Assembly: GCF_023073415.1 (NCBI RefSeq)
Contig: NZ_JADPJL010000008.1
Span: 682,001 to 746,000 of the forward strand
Length of the DNA: 64,000 bases
Reading direction: 5' to 3'
Source of the DNA: Bradyrhizobium sp. 190
Lineage (GTDB): Bacteria > Pseudomonadota > Alphaproteobacteria > Rhizobiales > Xanthobacteraceae
Position 1 is the first letter of the stretch, and the number at the start of each line of letters is the position of its first letter. Of this stretch, positions 1 through 8,852 are shown piece after piece. The position numbers and the translations under genes are program-made. Below the pieces are notes generated by a model. It was given only the letters and a program-made list of their open reading frames with translations. It was not told the DNA's origin and ran no database searches.

Positions 1-1566
1 GTGCCGGTCGAACTTCTGCAGAAGTATTGGGGCGCGACCTATACAACACCGCAGACCACGGACAACCGCGTTGCCTACGCGAACCTGACCGGAAAGGTCG
101 AGGTCACACCGACCTGGACGATCGACGGCTCGGTGCGCGTCCGCACGTTCCGGCAGAAGACTGTGGACGGAAACCCGACTGAGACGGAGCCATGTGCCGC
201 CGATCCGGGGCTGCTTTGCTTCAACGATGATGACGTGCCGGCAAACGGCCTTAACGGGGTCCAGCTTGCAAATCCCTTCCCCGCGGACGCGGTGCTGGGA
301 CAGATCGATCGGACAACAACCCGTTCGACGACGACAGGGGCGACCCTGCAGGCAACCAACACCGACCAGTTATTCGGACACAACAACCAGTTCATGATCG
401 GCACCAGTTTCGACTCCGGCGTCACCCGCTTCGGGGCCAGCGCGGAACTGGGCACGATCGGCTCAAATTATGTCGTCAACGGCAGCGGCATATTTCTCGG
501 GCCGTCCGGTGAGCCCATATCCATCGGTCCGGTCTCGCTTCGAGCCACCAACAAATACACCGGAGTCTATGCGCTCGACACGTTCGACGTGACGGACGCG
601 TTCTTAATCTCGGGCGGCGGCCGGTTCAACCATGCGCGTATCGTGCTTGAGGATCAAATCGGCACCGCGCTCAATGGTAATCATACGTTCAGCCGCTTCA
701 ATCCAATGATCGGCGGCACATACAAGATCACGCCGGGCTTGACGGCCTATGCAGGGTATTCCGAAGCCAACCGCGCCCCGACCCCGCTGGAGCTCGCGTG
801 TGCGGACCCGGCGCGCCCCTGTCTCATCGCAGCATTCCTGATCGCGGATCCGCCGCTGAAACAAGTCGTGTCCCGTACCGTTGAGGCCGGCCTGCGCGGC
901 ACCAAGGAGCTGAATATCGGAACGCTCGGGTGGAAGGTCGGCGCGTTCCGCGCGACGAATGCCGATGACATCCTGGCGATTCCCAGCCCTGAGTTGCAGG
1001 GATTTGGCTATTTCCAGAACGTGGGCAGGACACGGCGCCAGGGCATCGAGGCCCAGGTCAATCTGACGTCGAAGACGCTGCAACTCTATGCCAGCTATGC
1101 TCTCGTGGATGCGCGCTTCCTCGATGCCCTGCAGGTCGGCTCCAACAGCCCGTTTGCCGATGCCGACGGCAATGTCCAGATCGTACCGGGCAACCGAATC
1201 CCCGCGATCCCACGCAACCGGGTCAAGGTTGGCATCGATTATTCTGTCACCGACGCCTTCAAGGTCGGCGGCGATGCGTTGTTCGTCGCGAGCCAGTATT
1301 TTGCCGGCGATGAATCCAATCAGGCGGCGAGGCTCCCCGGCTATTCGGTTTTCAACCTGCACGCTTCGTATCAGATCAACAAGACGTTTCAGATCTACGG
1401 CCGCGTCGACAATATCCTGGATAATCGCTATGCGACTTACGGGACGTTCTTCGAGATGGATGATATTCCCAATTTCACCAATGGCGGCGCGGCCTTCACC
1501 GACCCGCGTTCGGTCCTCCCGGCGCGGCCGCGCGCCTTTTACGCGGGCCTGAAGGCGACCTTCTAG
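1..1566 (+). CDS. TonB-dependent outer-membrane receptor, 3' part (N-terminus outside window)
   Basis: The frame is open from the first base, so the signal peptide and plug domain lie upstream of the window. The 521 visible residues are typical of the 22-strand beta-barrel: alternating aromatic and polar strands, an NRAPTPLELACADP segment of the receptor consensus, a VDNILDNRYATYG motif near the C-terminus, and a final strand ending in Phe (GLKATF). Such receptors import metal chelates or other large ligands across the outer membrane using TonB energy. The ligand cannot be read from the barrel. Its position just before the xoxF cluster makes a lanthanide-chelate receptor possible, but an oppositely oriented AraC gene lies between them. 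Family assignment is sure; ligand is inference. Confidence 0.9.
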   Translation: MPVELLQKYWGATYTTPQTTDNRVAYANLTGKVEVTPTWTIDGSVRVRTFRQKTVDGNPTETEPCAADPGLLCFNDDDVPANGLNGVQLANPFPADAVLGQIDRTTTRSTTTGATLQATNTDQLFGHNNQFMIGTSFDSGVTRFGASAELGTIGSNYVVNGSGIFLGPSGEPISIGPVSLRATNKYTGVYALDTFDVTDAFLISGGGRFNHARIVLEDQIGTALNGNHTFSRFNPMIGGTYKITPGLTAYAGYSEANRAPTPLELACADPARPCLIAAFLIADPPLKQVVSRTVEAGLRGTKELNIGTLGWKVGAFRATNADDILAIPSPELQGFGYFQNVGRTRRQGIEAQVNLTSKTLQLYASYALVDARFLDALQVGSNSPFADADGNVQIVPGNRIPAIPRNRVKVGIDYSVTDAFKVGGDALFVASQYFAGDESNQAARLPGYSVFNLHASYQINKTFQIYGRVDNILDNRYATYGTFFEMDDIPNFTNGGAAFTDPRSVLPARPRAFYAGLKATF

Positions 1567-1633
1567 GCTCGGATATAACGCAGGAGAGTCGGCGGCAATG
1601 CGCAGCAGAACATCAGCTTGCCGGATGCTCGCG

Positions 1634-2602
1634 TCAGGAAGCGTCCCGCGCCGGATCGGCGCAATGCGCCTTGTGGATGGCGGAGGGAACGAACCCGAAA
1701 TGCTTCCGGAACACGCGGCTGAAGTGCGACGAGCTGGAAAAGCCCCACGAAAATGCGACGTCCGTGATCGTCTTTCCGTGCTGGGTCTCCAGCTCCTGCC
1801 GGCAGTGCAGCAGCCTCGCCCGCCATATGTAATCGCTGACGGTCATGCCCTTGTCGCTGAACAGCATGTGCAGATAGCGCTTGGTGCAGCCCAATGCCGC
1901 CGAGATCTGGTCGATGCAAAGCTCCGGGTCGCGCAAATGTTCGCGGATGAAGGCTTGAGCCCGGATGTACATCGCCTCGGGACCGACGCGATCGAACATC
2001 GTGTCGGCCTCGCGCAGCGGCAACAGCAGCAGATCGATCAGCGAATCAGCGACGCCGATGGCGTTGTAGGGCGACAGCCTGTTCGCTTCGTCAAACGCGG
2101 TGTGCACGAAGTCGTAGGCGATGCGGCCGGTGCCGTTACGCGCGGAGAGCTTGCACGGCAACATCTTTGCCGTGCGGAAGCCGCGTTCGTGAAGCAGTGC
2201 CTTTGGGACGATCACGACCTCGTGCCGGGTCAGCGAGGGGCTGACGATCGTGTGCGGGCAGGAGACGTCATAGGCGAGGCAATCGCCGGGCATGATGTCG
2301 ATGCGACGGCCGCCCTGTTCGAAATGCGAGATGCCGTAGGTCTGGAACAGTATCTTGACGTAGGGATGTTCGCTCAGTTTCGTGCCTGAGACCGTGTGCG
2401 CGATGCGATGCTGACTTGCCTCGATCTGACACAGTTTGAGCTGCGAGACGGTAGTGTAGTTGATTCGCGCCTCGAGCGAAGAACCTTCCAGCGGATCGAC
2501 ATCAAACTGGCCGCAGAGATCGGTCAGCGCATCTGACCAAGTTTGGAGCTGCCTCTTCGGCGTTAATCCGGAAGTGCTGAGTGAGCGGACTGTATCGGAC
2601 AT
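1634..2602 (-). CDS. AraC-family transcriptional regulator, divergent from xoxF
   Basis: A 322-residue protein with an N-terminal AraC-binding-like (FeaR type) sensor region and two C-terminal helix-turn-helix motifs in the last 100 residues; DPELCIDQISAALGCTKRYLH and ITDVAFSWGFSSSSHFSR are the two recognition regions. The frame extends to a GTG at 2656 (340 aa), but the ATG at 2602 starts the sequence that looks like the family N-terminus; neither start has a convincing ribosome binding site. It is transcribed away from xoxF, and a pair of direct repeats 21 bp apart lies between the two genes, the usual spacing of AraC half-sites. A role in controlling xoxF is therefore inferred, not shown. 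Confidence 0.88.
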   Translation of the reverse strand: MSDTVRSLSTSGLTPKRQLQTWSDALTDLCGQFDVDPLEGSSLEARINYTTVSQLKLCQIEASQHRIAHTVSGTKLSEHPYVKILFQTYGISHFEQGGRRIDIMPGDCLAYDVSCPHTIVSPSLTRHEVVIVPKALLHERGFRTAKMLPCKLSARNGTGRIAYDFVHTAFDEANRLSPYNAIGVADSLIDLLLLPLREADTMFDRVGPEAMYIRAQAFIREHLRDPELCIDQISAALGCTKRYLHMLFSDKGMTVSDYIWRARLLHCRQELETQHGKTITDVAFSWGFSSSSHFSRVFRKHFGFVPSAIHKAHCADPARDAS

Positions 2603-2870
2603 GGTCGAAACACCGATTCGAGAACAGGCCGCGACCTCGGCAAAAGCTTCGGTCACAGGACGCTACATTTGACTCAACTTAAGGCAGTCGCAGGGAAATC
2701 GCGCAGATTCTTCCCAATATCCCTTTGACAATCCTCCAACTTAGTTTCGGCTGCGTCAAGGGGAACCTCAGCCTCGGGACGCGCGGGCGCTGAGGGAACA
2801 AGGCCACGATTGATGCTTCGCAGCATGAGAAGACGGCTCCCGGCGCCCAAAATTAAAAAGTTCGTTGTGT

Positions 2871-2906
2871 TTCGCTTTTGAGCAAACGCGGTTCGCTCTT
2901 GGGCAA
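2871..2906 (+). promoter_or_regulatory. Two direct repeats 21 bp apart upstream of xoxF (candidate AraC-type site)
   Basis: TTCGCTTTTGAGCAA (2871-2885) is repeated as TTCGCTCTTGGGCAA (2892-2906), 13 of 15 identical and in the same orientation. A spacing of 21 bp is two helical turns, as used by AraC-family dimers. The site is about 100 bp before the xoxF start codon. The rest of the 2603-3004 gap contains a strong GGGAGGAAACC ribosome binding site for xoxF and no convincing gene. Confidence 0.45.
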
Positions 2907-3004
2907 GTTTCCTATTCCCGAACGGGATAGGAATAGGGACCAAGAATGGAAAATGGGCCGTCTCGGCGGAAACCCAAAACTCTTAAATCTGGGAGGAAAC
3001 CATT

Positions 3005-4810
3005 ATGCGCAAGGTGCTATCCGCTGCCTGTCTCGGCGCCGTGGCGGCATTCGCCGCCGGCGTTGCGTACGCCAACGACGAACTGATCAAGATGTCGCAG
3101 AACCCAAAGGACTGGGTGCAGCCGGCCGGCGACTACGCCAACACACGCTATTCGAAGCTTAACCAGATCACCGCAGCCAATGTCGGCAAGCTCCAGGTCG
3201 CCTGGACCTTCTCGACCGGCGTGCTCCGCGGCCATGAAGGCGGGCCGCTCATCATCGGCAACATGATGTACGTCCATACCCCGTTCCCGAACAAGGTCTA
3301 CGCTCTTGACCTTTCTCAGGAGAACAAGATCGTCTGGAAGTACGAGCCGAAGCAGGATCCGAACGTCATTCCGGTAATGTGCTGCGACACGGTCAACCGC
3401 GGCGTGGCCTATGGCGATGGCAAAATCTTCCTGCATCAGGCCGACACCACGCTGGTTGCCCTCGATGCCAAGACCGGCAAGGTCGAGTGGAGCGTCAAGA
3501 ACGGCGATCCCGGCAAGGGCGCCACGGGCACCTCCTCGCCACTGGTCGTCAAGGACAAGGTTCTGATTGGAATTTCCGGCGGCGAGTTCGGCGTTCAGTG
3601 TCACGTCACCGCCTACGACCTCAAGTCAGGTAAGCAGGTGTGGCGAGCCTTTTCCGAAGGGCCGGACGAACAGCTCCTGGTCGATCCCGTGAAGACCACC
3701 GATCTCGGCAAGCCGATCGGCAAGGATTCGAGCATCAAGACCTGGCAAGGCGACCAATGGAAGATCGGTGGCGGCTGCACATGGGGCTGGCTGTCCTATG
3801 ACCCCGGCCTGAACCTCGTTTACTACGGCTCGGGAAATCCCTCGACCTGGAATCCAAAGCAGCGTCCGGGCGACAACAAGTGGTCGATGACGATCTTCGC
3901 GCGCAATGCCGACACCGGGATGGCCAAGTGGGTCTACCAGATGACGCCCCACGACGAATGGGACTATGACGGCGTCAACGAAATGATCCTCAGCGATCAG
4001 CAGATCGGCGGCACGGAACGCAAGCTTCTGACCCATTTCGACCGCAATGGGCTCGCCTATACGATGGACCGCGACACCGGTGAATTGCTGGTGGCCGAGA
4101 AGTATGACCCGAAGGTCAACTGGACCACCGGCGTCGACATGAACAAGAGTTCGCCGACCTACGGGCGTCCGAAGGTGGTCGATCAGTATTCAACCGAAAA
4201 GGGCGGTGAGGACAAGAACACCAAGGGTATCTGCCCGGCCGCGCTCGGCACCAAGGACCAGCAGCCGGCAGCCTACTCGCCGGATACGCAACTGTTCTAC
4301 GTGCCGACCAACCACGTCTGCATGGACTATGAGCCGTTCAAGGTGAGCTACACCGCAGGCCAGCCCTATGTCGGGGCGACGCTTTCGATGTATCCGCCTC
4401 AAGGCGAAAGCCATATGGGCAACTTCATCGCCTGGGACAACAAGACCGGCAAGATCGTGTGGTCGAACAAGGAGCCGTTCTCGGTGTGGTCAGGTGCGCT
4501 CGCTACCGCCGGCGGCGTGGTGTTCTACGGAACGCTCGAAGGTTACCTCAAGGCGGTCGATGCCAAGACGGGCAAGGAGCTCTACAAGTTCAAGACTCCG
4601 TCCGGTATCATCGGTAACGTCAACACCTATGAGCAGGGCGGCAGGCAGTATGTGGCCGTGCTGTCCGGTGTTGGCGGCTGGGCGGGTATCGGCCTTGCAG
4701 CCGGCCTGACCGAGCCAACTGAAGGCCTCGGCGCAGTCGGCGGCTACGCCGCGCTGAGCAATTATACCGCACTCGGCGGCACGCTCACGGTGTTCGCGCT
4801 GCCGCAGTAA
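3005..4810 (+). CDS. xoxF: Lanthanide-dependent PQQ methanol dehydrogenase XoxF
   Basis: Oxidises methanol (and possibly formaldehyde) in the periplasm with PQQ and a rare-earth ion, passing electrons to a c-type cytochrome. The 601-residue precursor has a signal peptide ending near AYA-N, then the eight-bladed propeller. Visible diagnostic residues are the vicinal Cys126-Cys127 pair over PQQ, the GGEFGV and [10 protein letters not shown] metal-ligand regions, and Asp320-Tyr-Asp322, where Asp320 is the catalytic base and the extra Asp322 marks lanthanide rather than calcium use (MxaF has Ala there). The start is fixed by GGGAGGAAACC just upstream. It is followed by xoxG, flhA and gfa on the same strand. 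No xoxJ gene is adjacent. Confidence in family and metal type is high from the residues. Confidence 0.97.
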   Translation: MRKVLSAACLGAVAAFAAGVAYANDELIKMSQNPKDWVQPAGDYANTRYSKLNQITAANVGKLQVAWTFSTGVLRGHEGGPLIIGNMMYVHTPFPNKVYALDLSQENKIVWKYEPKQDPNVIPVMCCDTVNRGVAYGDGKIFLHQADTTLVALDAKTGKVEWSVKNGDPGKGATGTSSPLVVKDKVLIGISGGEFGVQCHVTAYDLKSGKQVWRAFSEGPDEQLLVDPVKTTDLGKPIGKDSSIKTWQGDQWKIGGGCTWGWLSYDPGLNLVYYGSGNPSTWNPKQRPGDNKWSMTIFARNADTGMAKWVYQMTPHDEWDYDGVNEMILSDQQIGGTERKLLTHFDRNGLAYTMDRDTGELLVAEKYDPKVNWTTGVDMNKSSPTYGRPKVVDQYSTEKGGEDKNTKGICPAALGTKDQQPAAYSPDTQLFYVPTNHVCMDYEPFKVSYTAGQPYVGATLSMYPPQGESHMGNFIAWDNKTGKIVWSNKEPFSVWSGALATAGGVVFYGTLEGYLKAVDAKTGKELYKFKTPSGIIGNVNTYEQGGRQYVAVLSGVGGWAGIGLAAGLTEPTEGLGAVGGYAALSNYTALGGTLTVFALPQ

Positions 4811-4826
4811 AGCAGGACCACCTCGT

Positions 4827-4854
4827 CCGGCGCGTGGCTCGTTCCACGCGCCGG
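4827..4854 (+). other. Perfect 11-bp stem-loop between xoxF and xoxG
   Basis: CCGGCGCGTGG and its exact complement CCACGCGCCGG are separated by a 6-base loop. The hairpin sits 16 bases after the xoxF stop and 30 bases before the xoxG start. No T-run follows, so it is more likely an RNA-stabilising or partial-termination element that lowers xoxG relative to xoxF than a full terminator. Confidence 0.55.
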
Positions 4855-4884
4855 TTGATCTAGACCGAACTCGAGGATGAGCTC

Positions 4885-5397
4885 TTGCGTATTATCTGGT
4901 TGATTACCGCCACTCTCGTGCTTGTGGCGCCGGGATTGGTTGCCCACGCTGCTGACGATCCCAAGGCTGTCAAGTCGGAGGATGGCAAGTATCTCGACAA
5001 GGAAGGAAACCCGACCTTCAACGTCGCGGCCGACGGGACAGTCGATTGGTACACTTATTCCGGCTTCCGTCGCTATCACTCGGAATGCCACGTCTGTCAT
5101 GGCCCTGATGGGATGGGGTCGACCTACGCGCCGGCATTGAAGGATTCGCTGAAAACGATGAGCTACGGCGATTTCCTCGGCGTGGTCGCCAGCGGTCGCA
5201 AGAACGTCAATACCGCGCAAGAGAGCGTCATGCCGGCGTTCGGCGACAATCCGAACGTCGCTTGCTACATGGACGACCTCTACGTCTATCTGCGCGCTCG
5301 CGCGCATGACGCGGTCGGCCGCGTGCGACCTCCCAAGCGTGAAGATAAACCCGACGCCTACACTCAGGCGGAAGCAGCCTGCATGGGGACCAAATGA
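4885..5397 (+). CDS. xoxG: Cytochrome c XoxG, electron acceptor of XoxF
   Basis: A 170-residue periplasmic c-type cytochrome. It has a signal peptide (cleavage after VAHA), one heme site Cys68-His-Val-Cys71-His72 followed by GPDGMGSTYAPAL, and a VMPAF segment that can supply the distal Met. XoxG cytochromes take electrons from the PQQ of XoxF and pass them to the terminal oxidase. The start is a TTG with GAGGATGAG upstream at good spacing; no in-frame ATG would leave a complete signal peptide. The stop overlaps the ATG of a 26-codon ORF. Assignment rests on the heme motif, size and position directly behind xoxF. Confidence 0.9.
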   Translation: MRIIWLITATLVLVAPGLVAHAADDPKAVKSEDGKYLDKEGNPTFNVAADGTVDWYTYSGFRRYHSECHVCHGPDGMGSTYAPALKDSLKTMSYGDFLGVVASGRKNVNTAQESVMPAFGDNPNVACYMDDLYVYLRARAHDAVGRVRPPKREDKPDAYTQAEAACMGTK

Positions 5398-5474
5398 ACA
5401 TGCCGAACATCCGCGGTGTGCGTTTCGATATCCTGATGCAGCGGCTTGAAAAGAAAATGTGGAGCCTACAATGA
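5394..5474 (+). CDS. 26-codon ORF overlapping both xoxG stop and flhA start
   Basis: ATG at 5394 overlaps the xoxG stop as ATGA, and the stop TGA at 5472 overlaps the flhA ATG at 5471 as ATGA. The ORF fills the gap exactly. The peptide begins [11 protein letters not shown] and is basic and slightly amphipathic ([10 protein letters not shown] near the end). It has no Glu-x3-Tyr pair and so is not PqqA. It may be a true micropeptide or only a translational-coupling device that carries ribosomes from xoxG to flhA. The double overlap is seen directly; function is unknown. Confidence 0.4.
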   Translation: MNMPNIRGVRFDILMQRLEKKMWSLQ

Positions 5475-6577
5475 AGACCCGCGCTGCTGTCGCGTTCGAG
5501 GCCAAGAAGCCTCTTGAAATCGTTGAGGTTGATCTCGACGGCCCAAAAGCCGGTGAGGTTCTCGTCGAGATAAAGGCGACTGGTATCTGCCACACCGACG
5601 CTTACACGCTCGATGGCTTTGACAGCGAAGGCATCTTTCCGTCGATCCTCGGTCATGAGGGCGCAGGCATCGTCCGCGAGGTTGGGCCGGGCGTGACGTC
5701 AGTCAAGGCCGGCGATCACGTGATTCCGCTCTACACGCCGGAATGCCGCCAGTGCAAGAGCTGCCTGAGCGGCAAGACCAATCTTTGTACGGCCATCCGC
5801 GCGACCCAGGGCAAGGGGCTGATGCCGGACGGTACCTCGCGCTTCAGCTATCAGGGCAAGCCGATCTACCACTACATGGGCTGCTCGACCTTCTCGAACT
5901 TTACCGTGCTGCCGGAAATCGCGGTGGCAAAGATTCGCGAGGATGCGCCCTTCGACAAGAGTTGTTACATCGGTTGCGGGGTGACGACGGGTGTTGGCGC
6001 CGTGGTTAATACCGCCAAGGTGACACCGGGCGCCAACGTCGTCGTGTTCGGTCTCGGCGGCATCGGGCTCAACGTCATCCAGGGCGCGAAGATGGTGGGC
6101 GCCGACAAGATCGTCGGCGTTGACATCAACGATTCCAAGGAGGATTGGGGCCGCCGTTTCGGCATGACCCATTTCGTCAATCCGACCAAGGTCAGCGACA
6201 TCGTCCAGCATCTCGTCGGGCTTACCGACGGCGGTGCCGACTACACCTTCGACTGCACCGGCAACACCACCGTGATGCGGCAGGCGCTCGAGGCGTGCCA
6301 TCGCGGCTGGGGCGTCTCGGTCGTTATCGGGGTCGCGGAGTCGGGCAAGGAAATCGCTACCCGACCGTTCCAGCTCGTGACCGGTCGCGTCTGGAAGGGA
6401 ACAGCCTTTGGCGGCGCGCGTGGCCGCACTGATGTGCCGAAAATCGTCGACTGGTACATGAACGGAAAGATTGAGATCGATCCGATGATCACCCACGTCC
6501 TCAAGCTGGAGGAGATCAACCAGGGATTCGATCTCATGCACCAAGGAAAATCGATCCGCTCGGTTGTCGTATTTTGA
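5471..6577 (+). CDS. flhA: S-(hydroxymethyl)glutathione dehydrogenase (class III alcohol dehydrogenase)
   Basis: Oxidises S-hydroxymethylglutathione, the adduct of formaldehyde and glutathione, to S-formylglutathione with NAD+. The 368 residues show the zinc-dependent medium-chain dehydrogenase pattern: catalytic zinc Cys in [18 protein letters not shown], structural-zinc cysteines in [17 protein letters not shown], and the NAD fold GLGGIGLNV. Class III features such as the [18 protein letters not shown] stretch are present. A GTG at 5459 would add four residues, but GGAG at 5461 is correctly placed for the ATG at 5471. It follows xoxFG and precedes gfa, completing formaldehyde detoxification. 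The name is also used for a flagellar gene, which this is not. Confidence 0.95.
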   Translation: MKTRAAVAFEAKKPLEIVEVDLDGPKAGEVLVEIKATGICHTDAYTLDGFDSEGIFPSILGHEGAGIVREVGPGVTSVKAGDHVIPLYTPECRQCKSCLSGKTNLCTAIRATQGKGLMPDGTSRFSYQGKPIYHYMGCSTFSNFTVLPEIAVAKIREDAPFDKSCYIGCGVTTGVGAVVNTAKVTPGANVVVFGLGGIGLNVIQGAKMVGADKIVGVDINDSKEDWGRRFGMTHFVNPTKVSDIVQHLVGLTDGGADYTFDCTGNTTVMRQALEACHRGWGVSVVIGVAESGKEIATRPFQLVTGRVWKGTAFGGARGRTDVPKIVDWYMNGKIEIDPMITHVLKLEEINQGFDLMHQGKSIRSVVVF

Positions 6578-6610
6578 ATTGCAGAACTTCAAACACAAGG
6601 AGGATAGGCC

Positions 6611-7174
6611 ATGACTGTTCATATCCACCCATCGGTCGATAGCGGCGTAAAGAAAGGGTCGGGCAGCTTCGCCGGCGGCACCCTTGTCTGCAAATGCACG
6701 GATGCGCCGGTCAAGGTCGCCATCAAGGGCGATGTGGCCCACAACCACGCCTGCGGCTGCACCAAATGCTGGAAGCCCGAAGGGGCGACCTTCTCCGTCG
6801 TCGCCGTCGTTCCGCGCGACAATGTGAAGGTGACTGAGAACGGCGACAAGCTGCAGATTGTCGACGCGTCGGCGACGATCCAGCGGTATGCCTGCAAGGC
6901 CTGCGGTACGCACATGTACGGCCGGATCGAGAACACGGGGCATCCATTCTATGGCCTCGACTTCATCCATCCCGAACTGTTCCAGGAAGGTGGATCGGCA
7001 GCCCCGGGGTTTGCCGCATTCGTGTCGTCCGTCCTGGAGTCCGGCGTTCAACCAAACGAGATGGATGGAATCAGGGGACGGCTGAAGGAACTTGGGCTCG
7101 AGCCCTATGATTGCCTGTCACCGCCCTTGATGGATGCAATCTCGAGCCACGTGGCCAAGGCCAAGGCGGCTTGA
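6611..7174 (+). CDS. gfa: Glutathione-dependent formaldehyde-activating enzyme
   Basis: A 187-residue GFA/CENP-V-fold protein with zinc-binding cysteines in [19 protein letters not shown] and [12 protein letters not shown]. Gfa speeds the condensation of formaldehyde with glutathione, feeding the dehydrogenase encoded just upstream. AAGGAGG lies 7 bases before the ATG. The length and motif order match Gfa of Paracoccus and rhizobia. It is the last gene of the xoxF cluster and is followed by a hairpin without further same-operon genes. Confidence 0.95.
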   Translation: MTVHIHPSVDSGVKKGSGSFAGGTLVCKCTDAPVKVAIKGDVAHNHACGCTKCWKPEGATFSVVAVVPRDNVKVTENGDKLQIVDASATIQRYACKACGTHMYGRIENTGHPFYGLDFIHPELFQEGGSAAPGFAAFVSSVLESGVQPNEMDGIRGRLKELGLEPYDCLSPPLMDAISSHVAKAKAA

Positions 7175-7222
7175 AGACAACTTGAAGCAGGCGCCAGGCT
7201 GATCCTCGTGATTCCGAACTCG

Positions 7223-7247
7223 CGCTGATGGCCCGTAGCCATCAGCG
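7223..7247 (+). terminator. Hairpin after gfa, probable operon end
   Basis: CGCTGATGGC and GCCATCAGCG form a perfect 10-bp stem with a 5-base loop, 48 bases after the gfa stop. No T-run follows, so termination may need Rho or be partial. Confidence 0.5.
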
Positions 7248-7443
7248 GAGCCCGGCACCCGACCATGGGGTCGTGCAACTCCTTCGTTGATGCCGCCGGC
7301 GGGCGAAAGCCTGCCCGGCCAACAAGTTCGTGCAGCCATCCGTCCGGGCGGCTCTCTGGCGCGATCGTCCCGCGCACAATTCTCAGACCGCCCTCTGAGT
7401 TCCTTGCTCAATCGCCATGCCATACACGGCCGGTTGCAGCGCG

Positions 7444-7483
7444 TGCAAAATCGGCTGCACTTGACCGATTGTCTGATTTTGCA
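7444..7483 (+). promoter_or_regulatory. Inverted repeat upstream of the FAH-family gene
   Basis: TGCAAAATC (7444-7452) and GATTTTGCA (7475-7483) are exact complements about 31 bp apart, roughly three helical turns. The pair lies about 150 bp before the next start codon and encloses a TTGACC that could be a -35 box. It may be an operator. The remainder of the 7175-7627 gap has the gfa hairpin and nothing else recognisable. Confidence 0.3.
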
Positions 7484-7627
7484 TGCTGCGGCGCGATGAG
7501 CTTTTGTCGTGGTAGCCACAATCCTGAAGGCGGGCGTCTTCCGAAGGTGTTGACCCATTGAGCGGTTCCCTTCTAAGGACGATGCTACCCCGACCGCACA
7601 GACGTGACCTCGCAAGGATTCCCAACG

Positions 7628-8818
7628 ATGCCGATCGCCACAGACGCCGCATTCATTCTACCCGACGATTTCGCCGGCGCCGCGCTGATGGGGCGGATCT
7701 GGCGTCCCGATCTTGCCGGCCCGTCGGTAGTCGCGATCCGACAGGACGGCGTGTTCGACGTCACCGAGGATTTCCCCACCGCCAGCCAGCTTGCCGCCGC
7801 CGCTGATCCGGCGCGGTCGCTGCGCGCCGCGCATGGCGAACGGGTAGGGACGCTGCAGGATCTATTGAACAACACGCCGCCCGACACCCGCGATCCGACC
7901 AGGCCATGGCTGCTCGCCCCGATCGATCTGCAGGTGATCAAGGCCGCCGGTGTCACCTTCGCCGTGTCGATGCTGGAGCGGGTGATCGAGGAGCGGGCGC
8001 GCGGCAATCCGGATTCGGCGGAAGCCATCCGGGCCGAGGTGACGCGGATCGTCGGCACCGACCTGTCGCGGCTGAAGCCGGGCTCGGCGGAGGCGCAGCA
8101 TGTGAAGGACGTGCTGGTTTCCCAGAATGCCTGGAGCCAGTATCTCGAAGTCGGCATCGGACCGGACGCCGAGGTGTTTACCAAGGCTCCCGTCCTGTCG
8201 GCGGTGGGCACATGCGTAGATGCGGGCCTGCATCCGAAATCGACCTGGAACAATCCGGAGCCCGAGGTGGTGCTGGTGGTGGCAAGCGACGGCCGCATCG
8301 TCGGCGCGACGCTTGGCAACGATGTCAATTTGCGCGACTTCGAGGGGCGATCGGCGCTGCTTTTGTCCAAGGCCAAGGACAACAATGCGTCCTGCGCCAT
8401 CGGGCCGTTCGTGCGGTTCTTCGACGCGGGCTTCTCGCTCGACGACGTCAGGAAGATGGAGATCTCGCTGGAAGTGAAGGGGCCGGAAGGCTTCGTGCTG
8501 CACGGCGCATCCTCGCTGACCCAGATCAGCCGGGATCCGGCCGATATTGTCGGGCAGACGATCAACGAGAATCATCAATACCCCGATGGTTTCGTGTTGT
8601 TCCTGGGGACCATGTTCGCCCCGGTCCAGGACCGTGCCGCGAAGGGGCAGGGGTTCACCCATATGGAAGGCGATCTCGTGACGGTCGCCACGCCGAAGCT
8701 CGGCCGGTTGACCAATCGCATGCGCCACAGCGGCGATTGCGAACCCTGGAAATTCGGCCTGACCGAGCTATTCGCCGCGTTGATGCGCCGCAAGGGCGTC
8801 GGCCGAAGCAGCCCTTAG
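7628..8818 (+). CDS. Fumarylacetoacetate hydrolase-family protein, possibly a 2-keto-3-deoxy-sugar-acid dehydratase
   Basis: 396 residues with the FAH C-terminal fold: PEPEVVLVV carries the metal-ligand Glu pair, and GATLGNDVNLRDFEGRSALL plus KAKDNNASCAIGPF follow. The longer N-terminal region of about 120 residues is typical of the FAH subgroup that includes sugar-acid dehydratases rather than of short hydrolases. The ATG at 7628 is preferred over a GTG at 7604 because AAGGA lies 9 bases before it. It is followed after 34 bases by a Gfo/Idh/MocA oxidoreductase, which fits a sugar or sugar-acid pathway. The substrate cannot be read from the sequence. Confidence 0.85.
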   Translation: MPIATDAAFILPDDFAGAALMGRIWRPDLAGPSVVAIRQDGVFDVTEDFPTASQLAAAADPARSLRAAHGERVGTLQDLLNNTPPDTRDPTRPWLLAPIDLQVIKAAGVTFAVSMLERVIEERARGNPDSAEAIRAEVTRIVGTDLSRLKPGSAEAQHVKDVLVSQNAWSQYLEVGIGPDAEVFTKAPVLSAVGTCVDAGLHPKSTWNNPEPEVVLVVASDGRIVGATLGNDVNLRDFEGRSALLLSKAKDNNASCAIGPFVRFFDAGFSLDDVRKMEISLEVKGPEGFVLHGASSLTQISRDPADIVGQTINENHQYPDGFVLFLGTMFAPVQDRAAKGQGFTHMEGDLVTVATPKLGRLTNRMRHSGDCEPWKFGLTELFAALMRRKGVGRSSP

Positions 8819-8852
8819 CCTCGAGCCACGACAACCGGAAGGCACTTGCGCA

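Noticed and set aside
604..1362. 252-residue minus-strand ORF
   Set aside because: Antisense shadow of the TonB receptor; no ribosome site and no family look.
5394..5474. PqqA-like precursor in the xoxG-flhA gap
   Set aside because: The short peptide lacks the Glu-x3-Tyr pair, and no pqqB-E genes follow.
5699..7051. 450-residue minus-strand ORF
   Set aside because: Spans two well-defined plus-strand genes (flhA and gfa); a high-GC shadow frame.
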